Of a DNA stretch of 64,000 nucleotides, positions 18,230-29,876 are shown one piece after another; positions within the stretch are counted from its first letter, which is position 1; every line of letters begins with the position of its first letter. Position numbers and translations under genes: made by a program. The DNA comes from Bordetella genomosp. 9 (GTDB lineage Bacteria; Pseudomonadota; Gammaproteobacteria; Burkholderiales; Burkholderiaceae_B): positions 992,001-1,056,000 of the forward strand of contig NZ_CP021109.1 of NCBI RefSeq assembly GCF_002119725.1. Direction: 5' to 3'. The notes under the pieces were generated by a model. It ran no database searches. It saw only the letters and a list, made by a program, of their open reading frames with translations, and was not told the origin of the DNA.

Positions 18230-19915
18230 ATGGCAGCGAACGAACGTTCCCGGCATATCACTCAAGGGGTCGCGCGCGCGCCGAATCGCGCGATGTACTA
18301 CGGCCTGGGATATCGGGAGACGGATTTCGACAACCCCATGATCGGCGTCGCCAACGGGCATTCCACGATCACGCCGTGCAACAGCGGTTTGCAAGCGCTG
18401 GCTGACGCGGCGGTGCAGGCGATACGGGAGGCAGGCGCCAACCCGCAGACGTTCGGCACCCCGACGATATCGGATGGGATGTCCATGGGTACCGAGGGCA
18501 TGAAATACTCCCTGGTGTCGCGCGAAGTCATCGCCGACTGCATCGAAACGGCGGTGCAGGGCCAATGGATGGACGGCGTCGTGGTCATCGGCGGGTGCGA
18601 CAAGAATATGCCCGGCGGCATGATCGCCATGGCGCGAATGAATGTGCCGGCCATCTATGTCTATGGCGGCACGATCAAGCCGGGGCACTACAAGGGCAAG
18701 GACCTGACCATCGTTTCGGTCTTCGAAGCCGTCGGCGAATACACCATGGGCCGCATGGACGAGACCGACTTCAAGCAGATCGAAAAATGCGCGGTGCCCG
18801 GTTCCGGGTCCTGTGGCGGCATGTACACCGCAAACACCATGAGCGCGGCTTTCGAAGCCATGGGAATCAGCCTGCCTTACTCCAGCACCATGGCCAACGA
18901 GGATCCGGAAAAAGCCGTCTCGGCGGCCGAATCGGCCCGCGTTCTCGTGGAAGCGGTGCGCCGGCAAATCCGGCCGCGCGATCTCATTACGCGCCGCTCG
19001 ATCGAAAATGCCGTGTCGGTCATCATGGCCACGGGCGGATCGACGAACGCCGTGCTGCATTTTCTGGCGATTGCGCATGCGGCGGAAGTCGAGTGGACGA
19101 TCGACGACTTTGAACGCATTCGCCAGCGGGTCCCGGTCATCTGCGACCTGAAGCCTTCCGGGCGCTACGTGGCGACGGACCTGCATCGCGCAGGCGGCAT
19201 TCCGCAGGTAATGAAACTGCTCCTGAATGCGGGCCTGCTGCACGGCGACTGTCCCACTATCACGGGCCGGACCATCGCCGAGACATTGCGCGACGTGCCC
19301 GATGCGCCTCCAATGGATCAGGATGTCATCCGTCCCATCGATAAGGCGCTCTATCCGCATGGCCATCTGGCGATACTCAAAGGCAACCTGGCGCCCGAGG
19401 GCTGCGTGGCGAAAATCACCGGCTTGAAGAACCCGGTCATCACCGGGCCGGCCCGCGTCTTCGATTCGGAGGACGACGCCATGGCCGCCATCATGGCCCG
19501 CGCCATTCGTCCGGGCGATATCGTGGTGATCCGGTATGAAGGCCCCAAGGGCGGTCCCGGTATGCGGGAAATGCTTTCGCCCACCTCGGCCCTGATCGGC
19601 CAGGGCCTGGGTGAAAGCGTCGGGCTGATCACGGACGGCCGGTTTTCCGGCGGAACGTGGGGCATGGTAGTCGGCCACGTCGCGCCCGAGGCCTATGTCG
19701 GCGGCCCCATCGCGCTGATTCACGAGGGCGATTCGGTTACCATCGACGCCCACCGACTACTGCTGCAACTCAATATCAGCGACGACGAGATGGCCGCGCG
19801 CAGCAAAGCCTGGACACCGCCCAAGCCCCGTTATACCAGGGGTGTACTGGCGAAGTTCGGCAAGCTCGCCGGCACCGCCAGTCGCGGAGCCGTCACCGAT
19901 GCGTTTGAAGATTGA
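18230..19915 (+). CDS. ilvD: IlvD, dihydroxy-acid dehydratase
   Basis: This iron-sulfur dehydratase of about 561 residues is in the branched-chain amino-acid pathway, converting 2,3-dihydroxyisovalerate and its homologue to the 2-oxoacids. Family signatures are [49 protein letters not shown] and [20 protein letters not shown]; the first three include the cluster cysteines. AAGGAG precedes the ATG at 18230. Its last 17 bases overlap the small cytochrome c gene. No other ilv genes are adjacent. Confidence 0.97.
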   Translation: MAANERSRHITQGVARAPNRAMYYGLGYRETDFDNPMIGVANGHSTITPCNSGLQALADAAVQAIREAGANPQTFGTPTISDGMSMGTEGMKYSLVSREVIADCIETAVQGQWMDGVVVIGGCDKNMPGGMIAMARMNVPAIYVYGGTIKPGHYKGKDLTIVSVFEAVGEYTMGRMDETDFKQIEKCAVPGSGSCGGMYTANTMSAAFEAMGISLPYSSTMANEDPEKAVSAAESARVLVEAVRRQIRPRDLITRRSIENAVSVIMATGGSTNAVLHFLAIAHAAEVEWTIDDFERIRQRVPVICDLKPSGRYVATDLHRAGGIPQVMKLLLNAGLLHGDCPTITGRTIAETLRDVPDAPPMDQDVIRPIDKALYPHGHLAILKGNLAPEGCVAKITGLKNPVITGPARVFDSEDDAMAAIMARAIRPGDIVVIRYEGPKGGPGMREMLSPTSALIGQGLGESVGLITDGRFSGGTWGMVVGHVAPEAYVGGPIALIHEGDSVTIDAHRLLLQLNISDDEMAARSKAWTPPKPRYTRGVLAKFGKLAGTASRGAVTDAFED

Positions 19916-20252
19916 TGCAATAAGCACCCGCGCGGCGATCGCCGTCCTGGGAACGTTTCTGATGCAAGGCGCGATGGCGCAGACGCTTGGGGAATCCCTG
20001 GTCAGAGACAAGGTATGCCTGGGGTGTCACCAGGTGGACAGCGCCCGCGTGGGTCCGCCGTTCACCGCCATCGCGCAGCGCTACGGCGGGCAGCCCGGCG
20101 CCGAGGATTATCTGGCCAATTCCATCCGCAACGGCGGCCGTTACCGGTGGGGCAAGCTTTCCATGGCCGCCCAACCCCAGGTCAGCCCGGAAGAAGCGCA
20201 CGAGATCGCCCGCTGGATTCTGTCGCTCGCGCCGGCCAAGCAACAGCCCTGA
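19899..20252 (+). CDS. Small secreted class I cytochrome c
   Basis: This 117-residue protein has a signal peptide ending near AMAQ (about residue 27), a single haem c motif CLGCH at about residue 40, and a likely axial methionine in [19 protein letters not shown], followed by the terminal helix ARWILSL. It resembles cytochrome c551/c552 carriers of the periplasm. The ATG at 19899 lies inside the end of ilvD in another frame, so translation may be coupled. The redox partner is not evident from neighbours. Confidence 0.85.
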   Translation: MRLKIDAISTRAAIAVLGTFLMQGAMAQTLGESLVRDKVCLGCHQVDSARVGPPFTAIAQRYGGQPGAEDYLANSIRNGGRYRWGKLSMAAQPQVSPEEAHEIARWILSLAPAKQQP

Positions 20253-20304
20253 CGCCAAGCTGCAAGAGGGCCGCATGCGCGGACCCCCCGGTTCGTACGA
20301 ATGA

Positions 20305-20322
20305 CCCGGCCAAGCGGCCGGG
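20305..20322. terminator. Possible bidirectional hairpin between cytochrome c and hppD
   Basis: CCCGGCC (20305-20311) pairs with GGCCGGG (20316-20322) around a four-base loop between two convergent genes. There is no T run on either side, so function as a terminator is inferred from position. Confidence 0.45.
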
Positions 20323-20336
20323 CCATGTGCGGCATC

Positions 20337-21485
20337 TCAGGCATCCGCCGTCGTCGCGGCGGGTTTGCCGGCGCCTTCGGTTGGCTTCAGCACGCCGCGG
20401 CGCATCTGGTCGAGTTCAATGGACTCGAACAAGGCCTTGAAGTTGCCTTCGCCGAAGCCGTCGTTGCCCTTGCGTTGGATGATTTCGAAAAAGATCGGCC
20501 CGATCTGGTTTTCGGTGAAGATCTGCAGGAGCAGGCCGCCGCCCGGCGCGCCGTCCAACAAGATGCGGTTCTTCGAAAGCCGGGCCGTGTCTTCCCCATG
20601 GCCGGGAATCCGGCGGTCCAGCAGTTCGTAATAGGTGTCCGGCGTATCCAGGAAGCGCACGCCCTGCCGGCGCAAAGCTTCTACCGTGGCGTAGATGTCG
20701 TCGGTTCCCATGGCGATGTGCTGGATGCCTTCGCCATGGTAAAGATCCAGGTACTCCTGGATTTGCCCCTTTTCTTCCGTGCCTTCCTCATTGATCGGGA
20801 TGCGGATATTGCCGCAGGGCGAGGTCATCGCCTTCGACTTCACGCCCGTGACCTGTCCTTCTATATCGAAATAGCGGATCTCGCGGAAGTTGAACAGCCG
20901 CTCGTAAAAGCCCGCCCATTCCGCCATGCGCCCCTTGTACACGTTATGCGTCAAATGATCGATCGACGTCAGGCCTGCGCCGGCGTGGGTGAGGTCGCTT
21001 TCGGCCGTTTGCGGATCGATAGGCTCGAAATCCACGTCGTAGATACTGATGTCGCCGATTCCACCGTGGCCCGACTTGCCGCGCCAACGGTCCACCAGAT
21101 AGATCAGGGAGTCGCCAATGCCCTTGATCGCCGGAATGTTGAGTTCCATCGGGCCGCTGTGTGAATCGAAGCCCCAGGCCCCCAGGTCCAGGGCGCGCCG
21201 ATAGGCGGCCGCCGCGTCCTGCACACGAAACGCGATAGCGCAGATCGACGGCCCATGCAGGCGGGCAAATCGCTGGGCGAAGGAGTCGGGCTCGGCGTTG
21301 ACCAGGAAATTGATGCCGCCCTGGCGGTACAGCACCACGTCCTTGTGGCGATGGCGCGCGATGGCCTTGAAACCTAGAAGTTCGAATACGCGTCGCAGGG
21401 CGGCGGGGTCCGGTGCGGCGTACTCGACGAATTCAAATCCGGCAGTGCCCATGGGGTTGTCCCAGGGCTGGAAGGCTGCGGTCAT
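20337..21485 (-). CDS. hppD: 4-hydroxyphenylpyruvate dioxygenase
   Basis: This 382-residue non-haem iron dioxygenase converts 4-hydroxyphenylpyruvate to homogentisate in tyrosine catabolism. The three iron ligands of the family are visible: His in [13 protein letters not shown] (about 177), His in [14 protein letters not shown] (about 255) and Glu in [13 protein letters not shown] (about 333). Two vicinal-oxygen-chelate domains make up the protein. The ATG at 21485 ([19 protein letters not shown]) is used; the frame is open further upstream but into the divergent promoter and the regulator gene. It is divergent from an Lrp/AsnC gene, a common local-regulator arrangement. Confidence 0.96.
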   Translation of the reverse strand: MTAAFQPWDNPMGTAGFEFVEYAAPDPAALRRVFELLGFKAIARHRHKDVVLYRQGGINFLVNAEPDSFAQRFARLHGPSICAIAFRVQDAAAAYRRALDLGAWGFDSHSGPMELNIPAIKGIGDSLIYLVDRWRGKSGHGGIGDISIYDVDFEPIDPQTAESDLTHAGAGLTSIDHLTHNVYKGRMAEWAGFYERLFNFREIRYFDIEGQVTGVKSKAMTSPCGNIRIPINEEGTEEKGQIQEYLDLYHGEGIQHIAMGTDDIYATVEALRRQGVRFLDTPDTYYELLDRRIPGHGEDTARLSKNRILLDGAPGGGLLLQIFTENQIGPIFFEIIQRKGNDGFGEGNFKALFESIELDQMRRGVLKPTEGAGKPAATTADA

Positions 21486-21553
21486 GGCTTTGTCCCTTTG
21501 TTGGTCGGTGTTCTGCGGAAAAATTGTAGGGAACATCCGCGGGCAGACGATTG

Positions 21554-21573
21554 CGGAAATGGCCGCGTTTCCG
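21554..21573. promoter_or_regulatory. Palindrome in the hppD/lrp divergent promoter region
   Basis: CGGAAA (21554-21559) and TTTCCG (21568-21573) form a perfect 6-bp inverted repeat with eight bases between. It lies in the 135-base interval between the divergent hppD and Lrp/AsnC genes. Such sites commonly bind the adjacent dimeric regulator; binding here is inference. Confidence 0.4.
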
Positions 21574-21620
21574 GGTTCCGAGGCAATAAAATGCTGAAAA
21601 GCGGAAAACTGGGGACAAAT

Positions 21621-22097
21621 ATGCCAAGAGAAGAGCTGGATCGGACCGATCGCAGGATTTTGATGGCGCTGCAGCGCGATGGCCGCCTGACGAACCAGGA
21701 GCTGGCGGACCGGGTGTCGTTGTCGCCCAGTCCATGCTTGCGCCGGGTGCGACGTCTGGAAGAGGAGGGCTATATCCGCCAGTATGTGGCGCTGCTGGAC
21801 GCAGAAAAGGTGGGCTTCGGCCTGGTCGCCTATGTGACCATCCGGTTGAACAAACACAGCGGATCCAGCCACGCGCCGATGTCCGACTTCGCGCGCGACG
21901 TGCAGATGTGGCCCGAAGTGGTCGCCTGCTACGCGATGACGGGCGACATGGACTACCTGTTACGCGTCCAGGTTCAAGATCTGGCGCACTTTTCGCGTTT
22001 CGCCATGGACACCTTGATGCAACACCCTGCCGTCATCGACATGCGCAGCAGCTTCGCGCTTCAAAAAATCAAGGAAACCACGGAGCTGGTTTTGTAG
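21621..22097 (+). CDS. Lrp/AsnC-family transcriptional regulator, probably of hppD
   Basis: This 158-residue regulator has an N-terminal winged helix-turn-helix ([36 protein letters not shown]) and a C-terminal ligand-binding RAM domain. That domain includes [20 protein letters not shown], the usual amino-acid-sensing and oligomerisation segment. It is divergent from hppD, so control of tyrosine or phenylalanine degradation is the likely role. The ATG at 21621 is preceded by GGGGA. A 10-codon upstream extension ([10 protein letters not shown]) is possible. The ligand is unknown. Confidence 0.9.
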   Translation: MPREELDRTDRRILMALQRDGRLTNQELADRVSLSPSPCLRRVRRLEEEGYIRQYVALLDAEKVGFGLVAYVTIRLNKHSGSSHAPMSDFARDVQMWPEVVACYAMTGDMDYLLRVQVQDLAHFSRFAMDTLMQHPAVIDMRSSFALQKIKETTELVL

Positions 22098-22440
22098 AGA
22101 GGGCGCTATGGATGGGCGCCGGCCGCCGCGGGAGGCGTCGCCAGCGCTCCGCAGGCGAGCAGGCCGCACGAGTTGGTGTCCTTGGCACGTTGTGCTAATA
22201 TGTCGAGTTCCAGTCGCATGATTGAACCGCTGCCGCTTTGTCCTGGCGGACCGCTGCAAGGGTTCTTGGCTTGGTCGCTTTTCCGGTTCAGCCGGTGGGG
22301 AGGCCAGGTGGGTGCGACAGGCGCGAGATCGCGATCGCAATGCGTCGCCCGATTTGGCTGCTTCGGCGGCAGTTCAGGGCGGCGCGGCTGCAAAGCGGTG
22401 GGGCGGTATCATGAAAAAACGTGAATCGCCACCTCCTGAG
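22098..22440. other. Non-coding interval before the rRNA promoter
   Basis: 343 bases without a supportable gene. An A-tract (AAAAAA) near 22413 lies 20-30 bases upstream of the rRNA -35 box, where an UP element would be expected. No clear terminator for the Lrp gene was found. Confidence 0.5.
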
Positions 22441-22469
22441 TTGACAGCCCCAAAAAATGCGTTCATAAT
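22441..22469 (+). promoter_or_regulatory. rRNA operon promoter
   Basis: A perfect -35 box TTGACA (22441-22446) and -10 box CATAAT (22464-22469) are separated by the ideal 17 bases. It is 414 bases before the 16S 5' end, with transcription expected near 22476. It is the only strong promoter seen in the leader; no P2 was identified. Confidence 0.88.
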
Positions 22470-22616
22470 CTCGTTTCTCTGCTGCTGACACAGCAACGAC
22501 GCAAACGACGCGACGGAAACGAAGCGACGGCCCGGCAAGCGAAAGCGACCCGGCAAGCGGATGCGGCGAAGTGAGCCAAGGCGTGGTGACACGGCGCGGC
22601 GTGTGGTGGTAGAGCT

Positions 22617-22628
22617 TGTTCTTTAAAA
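22617..22628 (+). promoter_or_regulatory. boxA antitermination element in the rRNA leader
   Basis: TGTTCTTTAAAA closely matches the rRNA boxA core (TGCTCTTTAACA) that binds NusB/NusE for antitermination. It lies between promoter and 16S, just before the 5' half of the 16S processing stalk. Confidence 0.75.
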
Positions 22629-22633
22629 ACGAA

Positions 22634-22650
22634 ACAACCGATAAGTGTGG
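22634..22650 (+). other. 5' half of the 16S RNase III processing stalk
   Basis: The 17 bases ACAACCGATAAGTGTGG are perfectly complementary to 24443-24459 downstream of 16S. This long stem enclosing the 16S gene is the standard precursor cut by RNase III. Confidence 0.85.
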
Positions 22651-22882
22651 GCGCTTGATAAGACTGAGGCGCACCTGCTTGGCGAGCAAGATGCCGGGAC
22701 GCGAGTCCTGGGGTTGAGTGAGCCGGGCGGGGCCGAAGAAATCAAGTGCTCACAGAAGTAAGTTTGAATCAGGCAGAGCAATCTGTCTGGGTTCTCACTT
22801 CCTTTGAGAGCGCTAAGCGAAAGACGAATCCGGTGGCTGTTCCTGTAATGGGGGTGGCGCGGGATTCGTACGAACAGAGATT

Positions 22883-24413
<1,531 letters not shown>

Positions 24414-24442
24414 CAGAGCGCGCGTCTTGGTTTTGCAAGCGG

Positions 24443-24459
24443 CCACACTTATCGGTTGT
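24443..24459 (+). other. 3' half of the 16S RNase III processing stalk
   Basis: CCACACTTATCGGTTGT is the exact complement of 22634-22650. The rest of 24414-24543 is spacer with no other feature seen. Confidence 0.85.
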
Positions 24460-24543
24460 TGGATAGACTGGATCGGTGATGCCTTGGGGGCGCGGGTGTT
24501 GGTGCGCGTCTTCGGGGGTCAGCAAGCGGATCCGATGCGAATT

Positions 24544-24620
24544 GGGTCTGTAGCTCAGTCGGTTAGAGCACCGTCTTGATAAGGCGGGGGTCGTTGGTTC
24601 GAATCCAACCAGACCCACCA
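24544..24620 (+). tRNA. ileT: tRNA-Ile (anticodon GAT)
   Basis: A 77-base cloverleaf with encoded CCA. The acceptor GGGTCTG pairs with CAGACCC, the anticodon loop is CTTGATAAG with GAT, and the T-loop is GGTTCGAATCC. It is in the usual 16S-23S spacer position. Confidence 0.98.
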
Positions 24621-24629
24621 AGTTAGACT

Positions 24630-24705
24630 GGGGGTGTAGCTCAGCTGGGAGAGCGCCTGCTTTGCAAGCAGGATGTCATCGGTTCGATCCCGTTCACCTC
24701 CACCA
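24630..24705 (+). tRNA. alaT: tRNA-Ala (anticodon TGC)
   Basis: A 76-base cloverleaf with encoded CCA. The acceptor GGGGGTG pairs with CACCTCC (one G-U), the anticodon loop is CTTTGCAAG with TGC, and the T-loop is GGTTCGATCCC. It lies nine bases after tRNA-Ile. Confidence 0.98.
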
Positions 24706-25039
24706 TTTTCCTGGGTTTTTTGCTTGGCGAAGTGGGTTGGACAGTGGTTTGGAAAGGGGATCCGCGTTCGAGAGTCTAACGGTCAGTGCCGCGTGCGGTG
24801 TTGAGCGTTGGGTTTTTTGGCCCGACGGTTTATCGGTTTATTCGTTCTTTAACAATCTGGAAGAAGCACAACGAGAAGTATTGGCGGTGCATTGTTGTTT
24901 GATGCGCCGTTGGATACGGGTTGTGATTGCATGATTAGTTCAAACTCAAGTGAATTGAGGGTGAACGGCACAAATGCGCAAAGCATCATGTCAGTAGCAA
25001 GACGGTTGCTAGGAAGGTTTTATAGCCATTAGCGTTATA
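24706..25039 (+). other. tRNA-Ala to 23S spacer with boxA
   Basis: This 334-base spacer has no gene. A second boxA, CGTTCTTTAACA (24843-24854), is followed by AATCTGG. The bases just before 23S (25026-25048, including GTTATAGGATCAAGC) pair with 27913-27935 after 23S to form the 23S processing stalk. Confidence 0.75.
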
Positions 25040-27922
<2,883 letters not shown>

Positions 27923-28177
27923 ATAACCCTGATGGTTGCAACACCCATCCCAAGCAAACACCGGCTTGCATAGCCATGATGCTTGCCCACTGTGCCGGCA
28001 GCACCTGCCCCGAACAGGCAGCGCTGCCCTGCAGTCCAACCCATCCAAACCCCAATACCCTCGCCGCGACGTCGCCTGCGACGCCGCGCGTGCTTTAACC
28101 AGATTGGCGTGGCGCGACCCCCGAAAGGCCCGGACCTTACCCGGCCCCACAAGGACCCCGCACCGCGCAACCCTTTA
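27923..28177 (+). other. 23S-5S spacer with stable hairpins
   Basis: 255 bases without a tRNA or gene. The first 13 bases complete the 23S stalk. A compound hairpin lies at 27997-28028 (GGCAGC and CTGCC pairing with GGCAG and GCTGCC). A second, imperfect one lies near 28070-28093 (CGCGACGTCGC against GCGACGCCGCG). They may be RNase processing sites for 5S release; that is inference. Confidence 0.55.
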
Positions 28178-28293
28178 CGCCTGACGACCATAGCAAGGTG
28201 GTCCCACTCCTTCCCATCCCGAACAGGACAGTGAAACGCCTTCGCGCCGATGATAGTGGACGGACGTCTGTGAAAGTAGGTCATCGTCAGGCT
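28178..28293 (+). rRNA. rrf: 5S ribosomal RNA
   Basis: About 116 bases, from GCCTGACGACCATAGCAAGG to its closing complement GTCATCGTCAGGC. The conserved inner segments GGTGGTCCCACTCC, CCCATCCCGAACAGGACAGT and GAAACGCC are present. Ends are approximate to a few bases. Confidence 0.96.
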
Positions 28294-28303
28294 CTTATCC
28301 CGC

Positions 28304-28334
28304 AAAACCCCGCCGGCTTCCGGCGGGGTTTTGT
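28304..28334 (+). terminator. rRNA operon terminator
   Basis: AAAACCCCGCCGG (28304-28316) pairs perfectly with CCGGCGGGGTTTT (28320-28332) around a three-base loop. The trailing TTTTGTCTTT supports rho-independent termination 10 bases after 5S. Confidence 0.93.
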
Positions 28335-28464
28335 CTTTGTGCGCGCCCATCCTCCAACGCGCCCGTCGCGCCGCAGCCTGCACGCCTGCAACCCGGTCCG
28401 GCCCCCAGGCCCGGACCGCGACGCTTGCGCGCAGATCGACGAGAGCCGAGTTGCCATGGATCCT

Positions 28465-28547
28465 GCGTGCCAGGCGCCGCCTGGCACGCCCAGTGCGCCC
28501 GAACATCCGGTCTTGGGCACGCGCGAGCGCGCCGATTTGCGCGCTCG
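28465..28547. repeat. Two strong perfect hairpins in non-coding DNA
   Basis: GCGTGCCAGGC-gcc-GCCTGGCACGC (28465-28489) is an 11-bp perfect stem with a three-base loop. CGAGCGCGC-cgattt-GCGCGCTCG (28524-28547, outer base approximate) is a 9-bp perfect stem. They lie in the 518-base interval 28294-28811, where no supportable gene exists on either strand. Neither has a T run. They could belong to a structured RNA, a recombination site or a decayed mobile repeat; none is established. Confidence 0.6.
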
Positions 28548-28661
28548 GGGCTCCCGTTGATGTGACCTCCCTGATGCGTGTGGCGTGTCGGGATAACGCT
28601 GCGTGCAGCGTCCTGGCCGCACGTGTCGCCATGTCCAATGAAGCGGGGTCGCGCCGCGATC

Positions 28662-28747
28662 CCCTTGCGTGGCGCCCGTATGATGCATGAAAGCCGCAAT
28701 GCCCTTGCGTGGCGCCCGTATGATGCGTGAAAGCCGCAATGCCCTTG
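28662..28747. repeat. 40-bp tandem duplication
   Basis: The unit beginning CCCTTGCGTGGCGCCCGTAT and ending AAAGCCGCAATG occurs at 28662-28701 and 28702-28741 with one A/G difference. CCCTTG then begins a third copy at 28742 before the sequence diverges. It lies 65-150 bases upstream of the next start codon. This looks like slippage or a duplicated control element. Confidence 0.85.
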
Positions 28748-28764
28748 TCACGGGGCAAGTCATC

Positions 28765-28783
28765 CATGTTGTGCGGTAACATG
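28765..28783. promoter_or_regulatory. Small palindrome before the DUF4870-like gene
   Basis: CATGTT (28765-28770) and AACATG (28778-28783) form a perfect inverted repeat around seven bases, 28 bases before the GTG start. Possible operator; the regulator is unknown. Confidence 0.35.
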
Positions 28784-28811
28784 TCCGCATCAACAAGAAG
28801 GAGCGGTTATC

Positions 28812-29177
28812 GTGAGTGATCCCCAGATCCCTGTTTCCAGCAACGCCCCGGACCTGCGCACGATTACGCACGTCGCGTATGGACTTTACGCCTTGGGGTT
28901 CGTGACGGGCGGTTTTCTGGCCATCGCCACCCTGGCGGCGATTGTGTTGGTGTACGTGAAACGCGCGGATGCTGCGGGCACGTACTACGCGGGCCACTTC
29001 GATTGGTTGCTCCGCACTTTCTGGTGGGCGCTGTTGTGGCTGATCATCAGCGCCATTGCCACCCTGATCTTCATCGGCTGGATAGGCGTGGTGGCGACAG
29101 TGATCTGGGTCCTTTATCGCCTGATCAAGGGATGGCTTGCGCTACTCGAGGGCAGGGCGCCCGCTGCGTACGCATAA
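28812..29177 (+). CDS. Small DUF4870-like membrane protein
   Basis: This 121-residue protein starts at a GTG with AAGAAGGAG seven bases upstream. Three hydrophobic segments are visible: about residues 17-33, 36-50 (LAIATLAAIVLVYV) and 69-102. The last is tryptophan-rich (FWWALLWLIISAIATLIFIG) and probably two helices. The pattern resembles COG3671/DUF4870 inner-membrane proteins of unknown function. It is a monocistronic unit closed by a terminator. No functional assignment is possible from the neighbours. Confidence 0.8.
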   Translation: MSDPQIPVSSNAPDLRTITHVAYGLYALGFVTGGFLAIATLAAIVLVYVKRADAAGTYYAGHFDWLLRTFWWALLWLIISAIATLIFIGWIGVVATVIWVLYRLIKGWLALLEGRAPAAYA

Positions 29178-29245
29178 GTCAACGGCCGCTGCCTTGCGAT
29201 GCAGGGCAGCCCCCGCTTTCGAACGCGTGGCGCAAAGTCAAAACG

Positions 29246-29270
29246 GCTGGCAGGCATGCCAGCTGTTTTT
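29246..29270 (+). terminator. Rho-independent terminator after the small membrane-protein gene
   Basis: GCTGGCA (29246-29252) pairs with TGCCAGC (29257-29263) around a four-base loop, followed by TGTTTTT. It ends the plus-strand unit. The remaining bases to 29451 hold no feature I can support. Confidence 0.85.
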
Positions 29271-29451
29271 CATTGGGGAGCGATGAATTCACGGGGCCAC
29301 GACGATGGGTGGCCCGAGCGACGGAAAGCGTCAGATTCGTTGATACGGCTGCTGCTGCCGATGAAGCAAGCGCCGCCCGATGAGGCCCGCAGGATGAGCG
29401 TTGGCGGCTGAGTCAGCCGGGCCCACACGCTCGCGCGGGAGAAAAGTCGGC

Positions 29452-29730
29452 TTATTTCAGGTGGGCGTTGACCAGCTTGGTCAGTTCGAACATGGAGACC
29501 TGATCCTTGCCGAACAGCGGACGCAGCTTGTCATCCGCATTGATGTTGCGCTTGTTGTTCGCGTCTTGCAGGTTGTGCTTCTTGATGTATTCCCAGATTT
29601 TCTTCGTGACTTCGGTGCGTGGCACGGCCTCGGGACCGATGACCGCCGCCAGATCCGCGCTCGGGGTGAGCGGCTTCATGAAAGCGGCATTCGGCTTACG
29701 GGCGGACGCGGTTTTGGAGGGTGTGGCCAT
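29452..29730 (-). CDS. SWIB/MDM2-domain protein
   Basis: This 92-residue protein has a short Ala/Ser/Lys-rich basic tail (MATPSKTASARKPNAAFMKP) and a complete SWIB domain: LTPSADLAAVIGPEAVPRTE, KKIWEYIKKHNLQD, RNINADDKLRPLFGKDQVSM and FELTKLVNAHLK. The domain is best known from eukaryotic SWI/SNF chromatin-remodelling subunits but also occurs in bacteria such as chlamydiae and several proteobacteria, where a nucleoid role has been suggested. A GGAGAG site precedes the ATG at 29730. It is divergent from the M20 gene. Confidence 0.9.
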   Translation of the reverse strand: MATPSKTASARKPNAAFMKPLTPSADLAAVIGPEAVPRTEVTKKIWEYIKKHNLQDANNKRNINADDKLRPLFGKDQVSMFELTKLVNAHLK

Positions 29731-29876
29731 AATGCGGCTCTCCTTCTCTGAGTGTTGGAAAATTGATCCTGCGGCCGGAGCATAACGTGTCTCCGCCCTA
29801 AAGACAAAGGCATTTATGGTCTGTAGCAACTAAAATGGACCACGAAACTCCGCAACTTTGTAATCCGTGACGGGCT

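Noticed and set aside
22181..22200. Sigma-54-like TTGGCAC...TGC sequence
   Set aside because: The GG and GC elements are 10 bases apart instead of 12, and the site points at no suitable gene.
28662..28747. CRISPR-like array
   Set aside because: The two 40-bp units are directly adjacent with no spacer and no cas genes are present.
28287..28997. Long minus-strand open frames over the 5S terminator and repeat region
   Set aside because: They cross the rRNA terminator and hairpins, are Arg/Gly-rich and domain-less, and run antisense to the start of the small membrane-protein gene.
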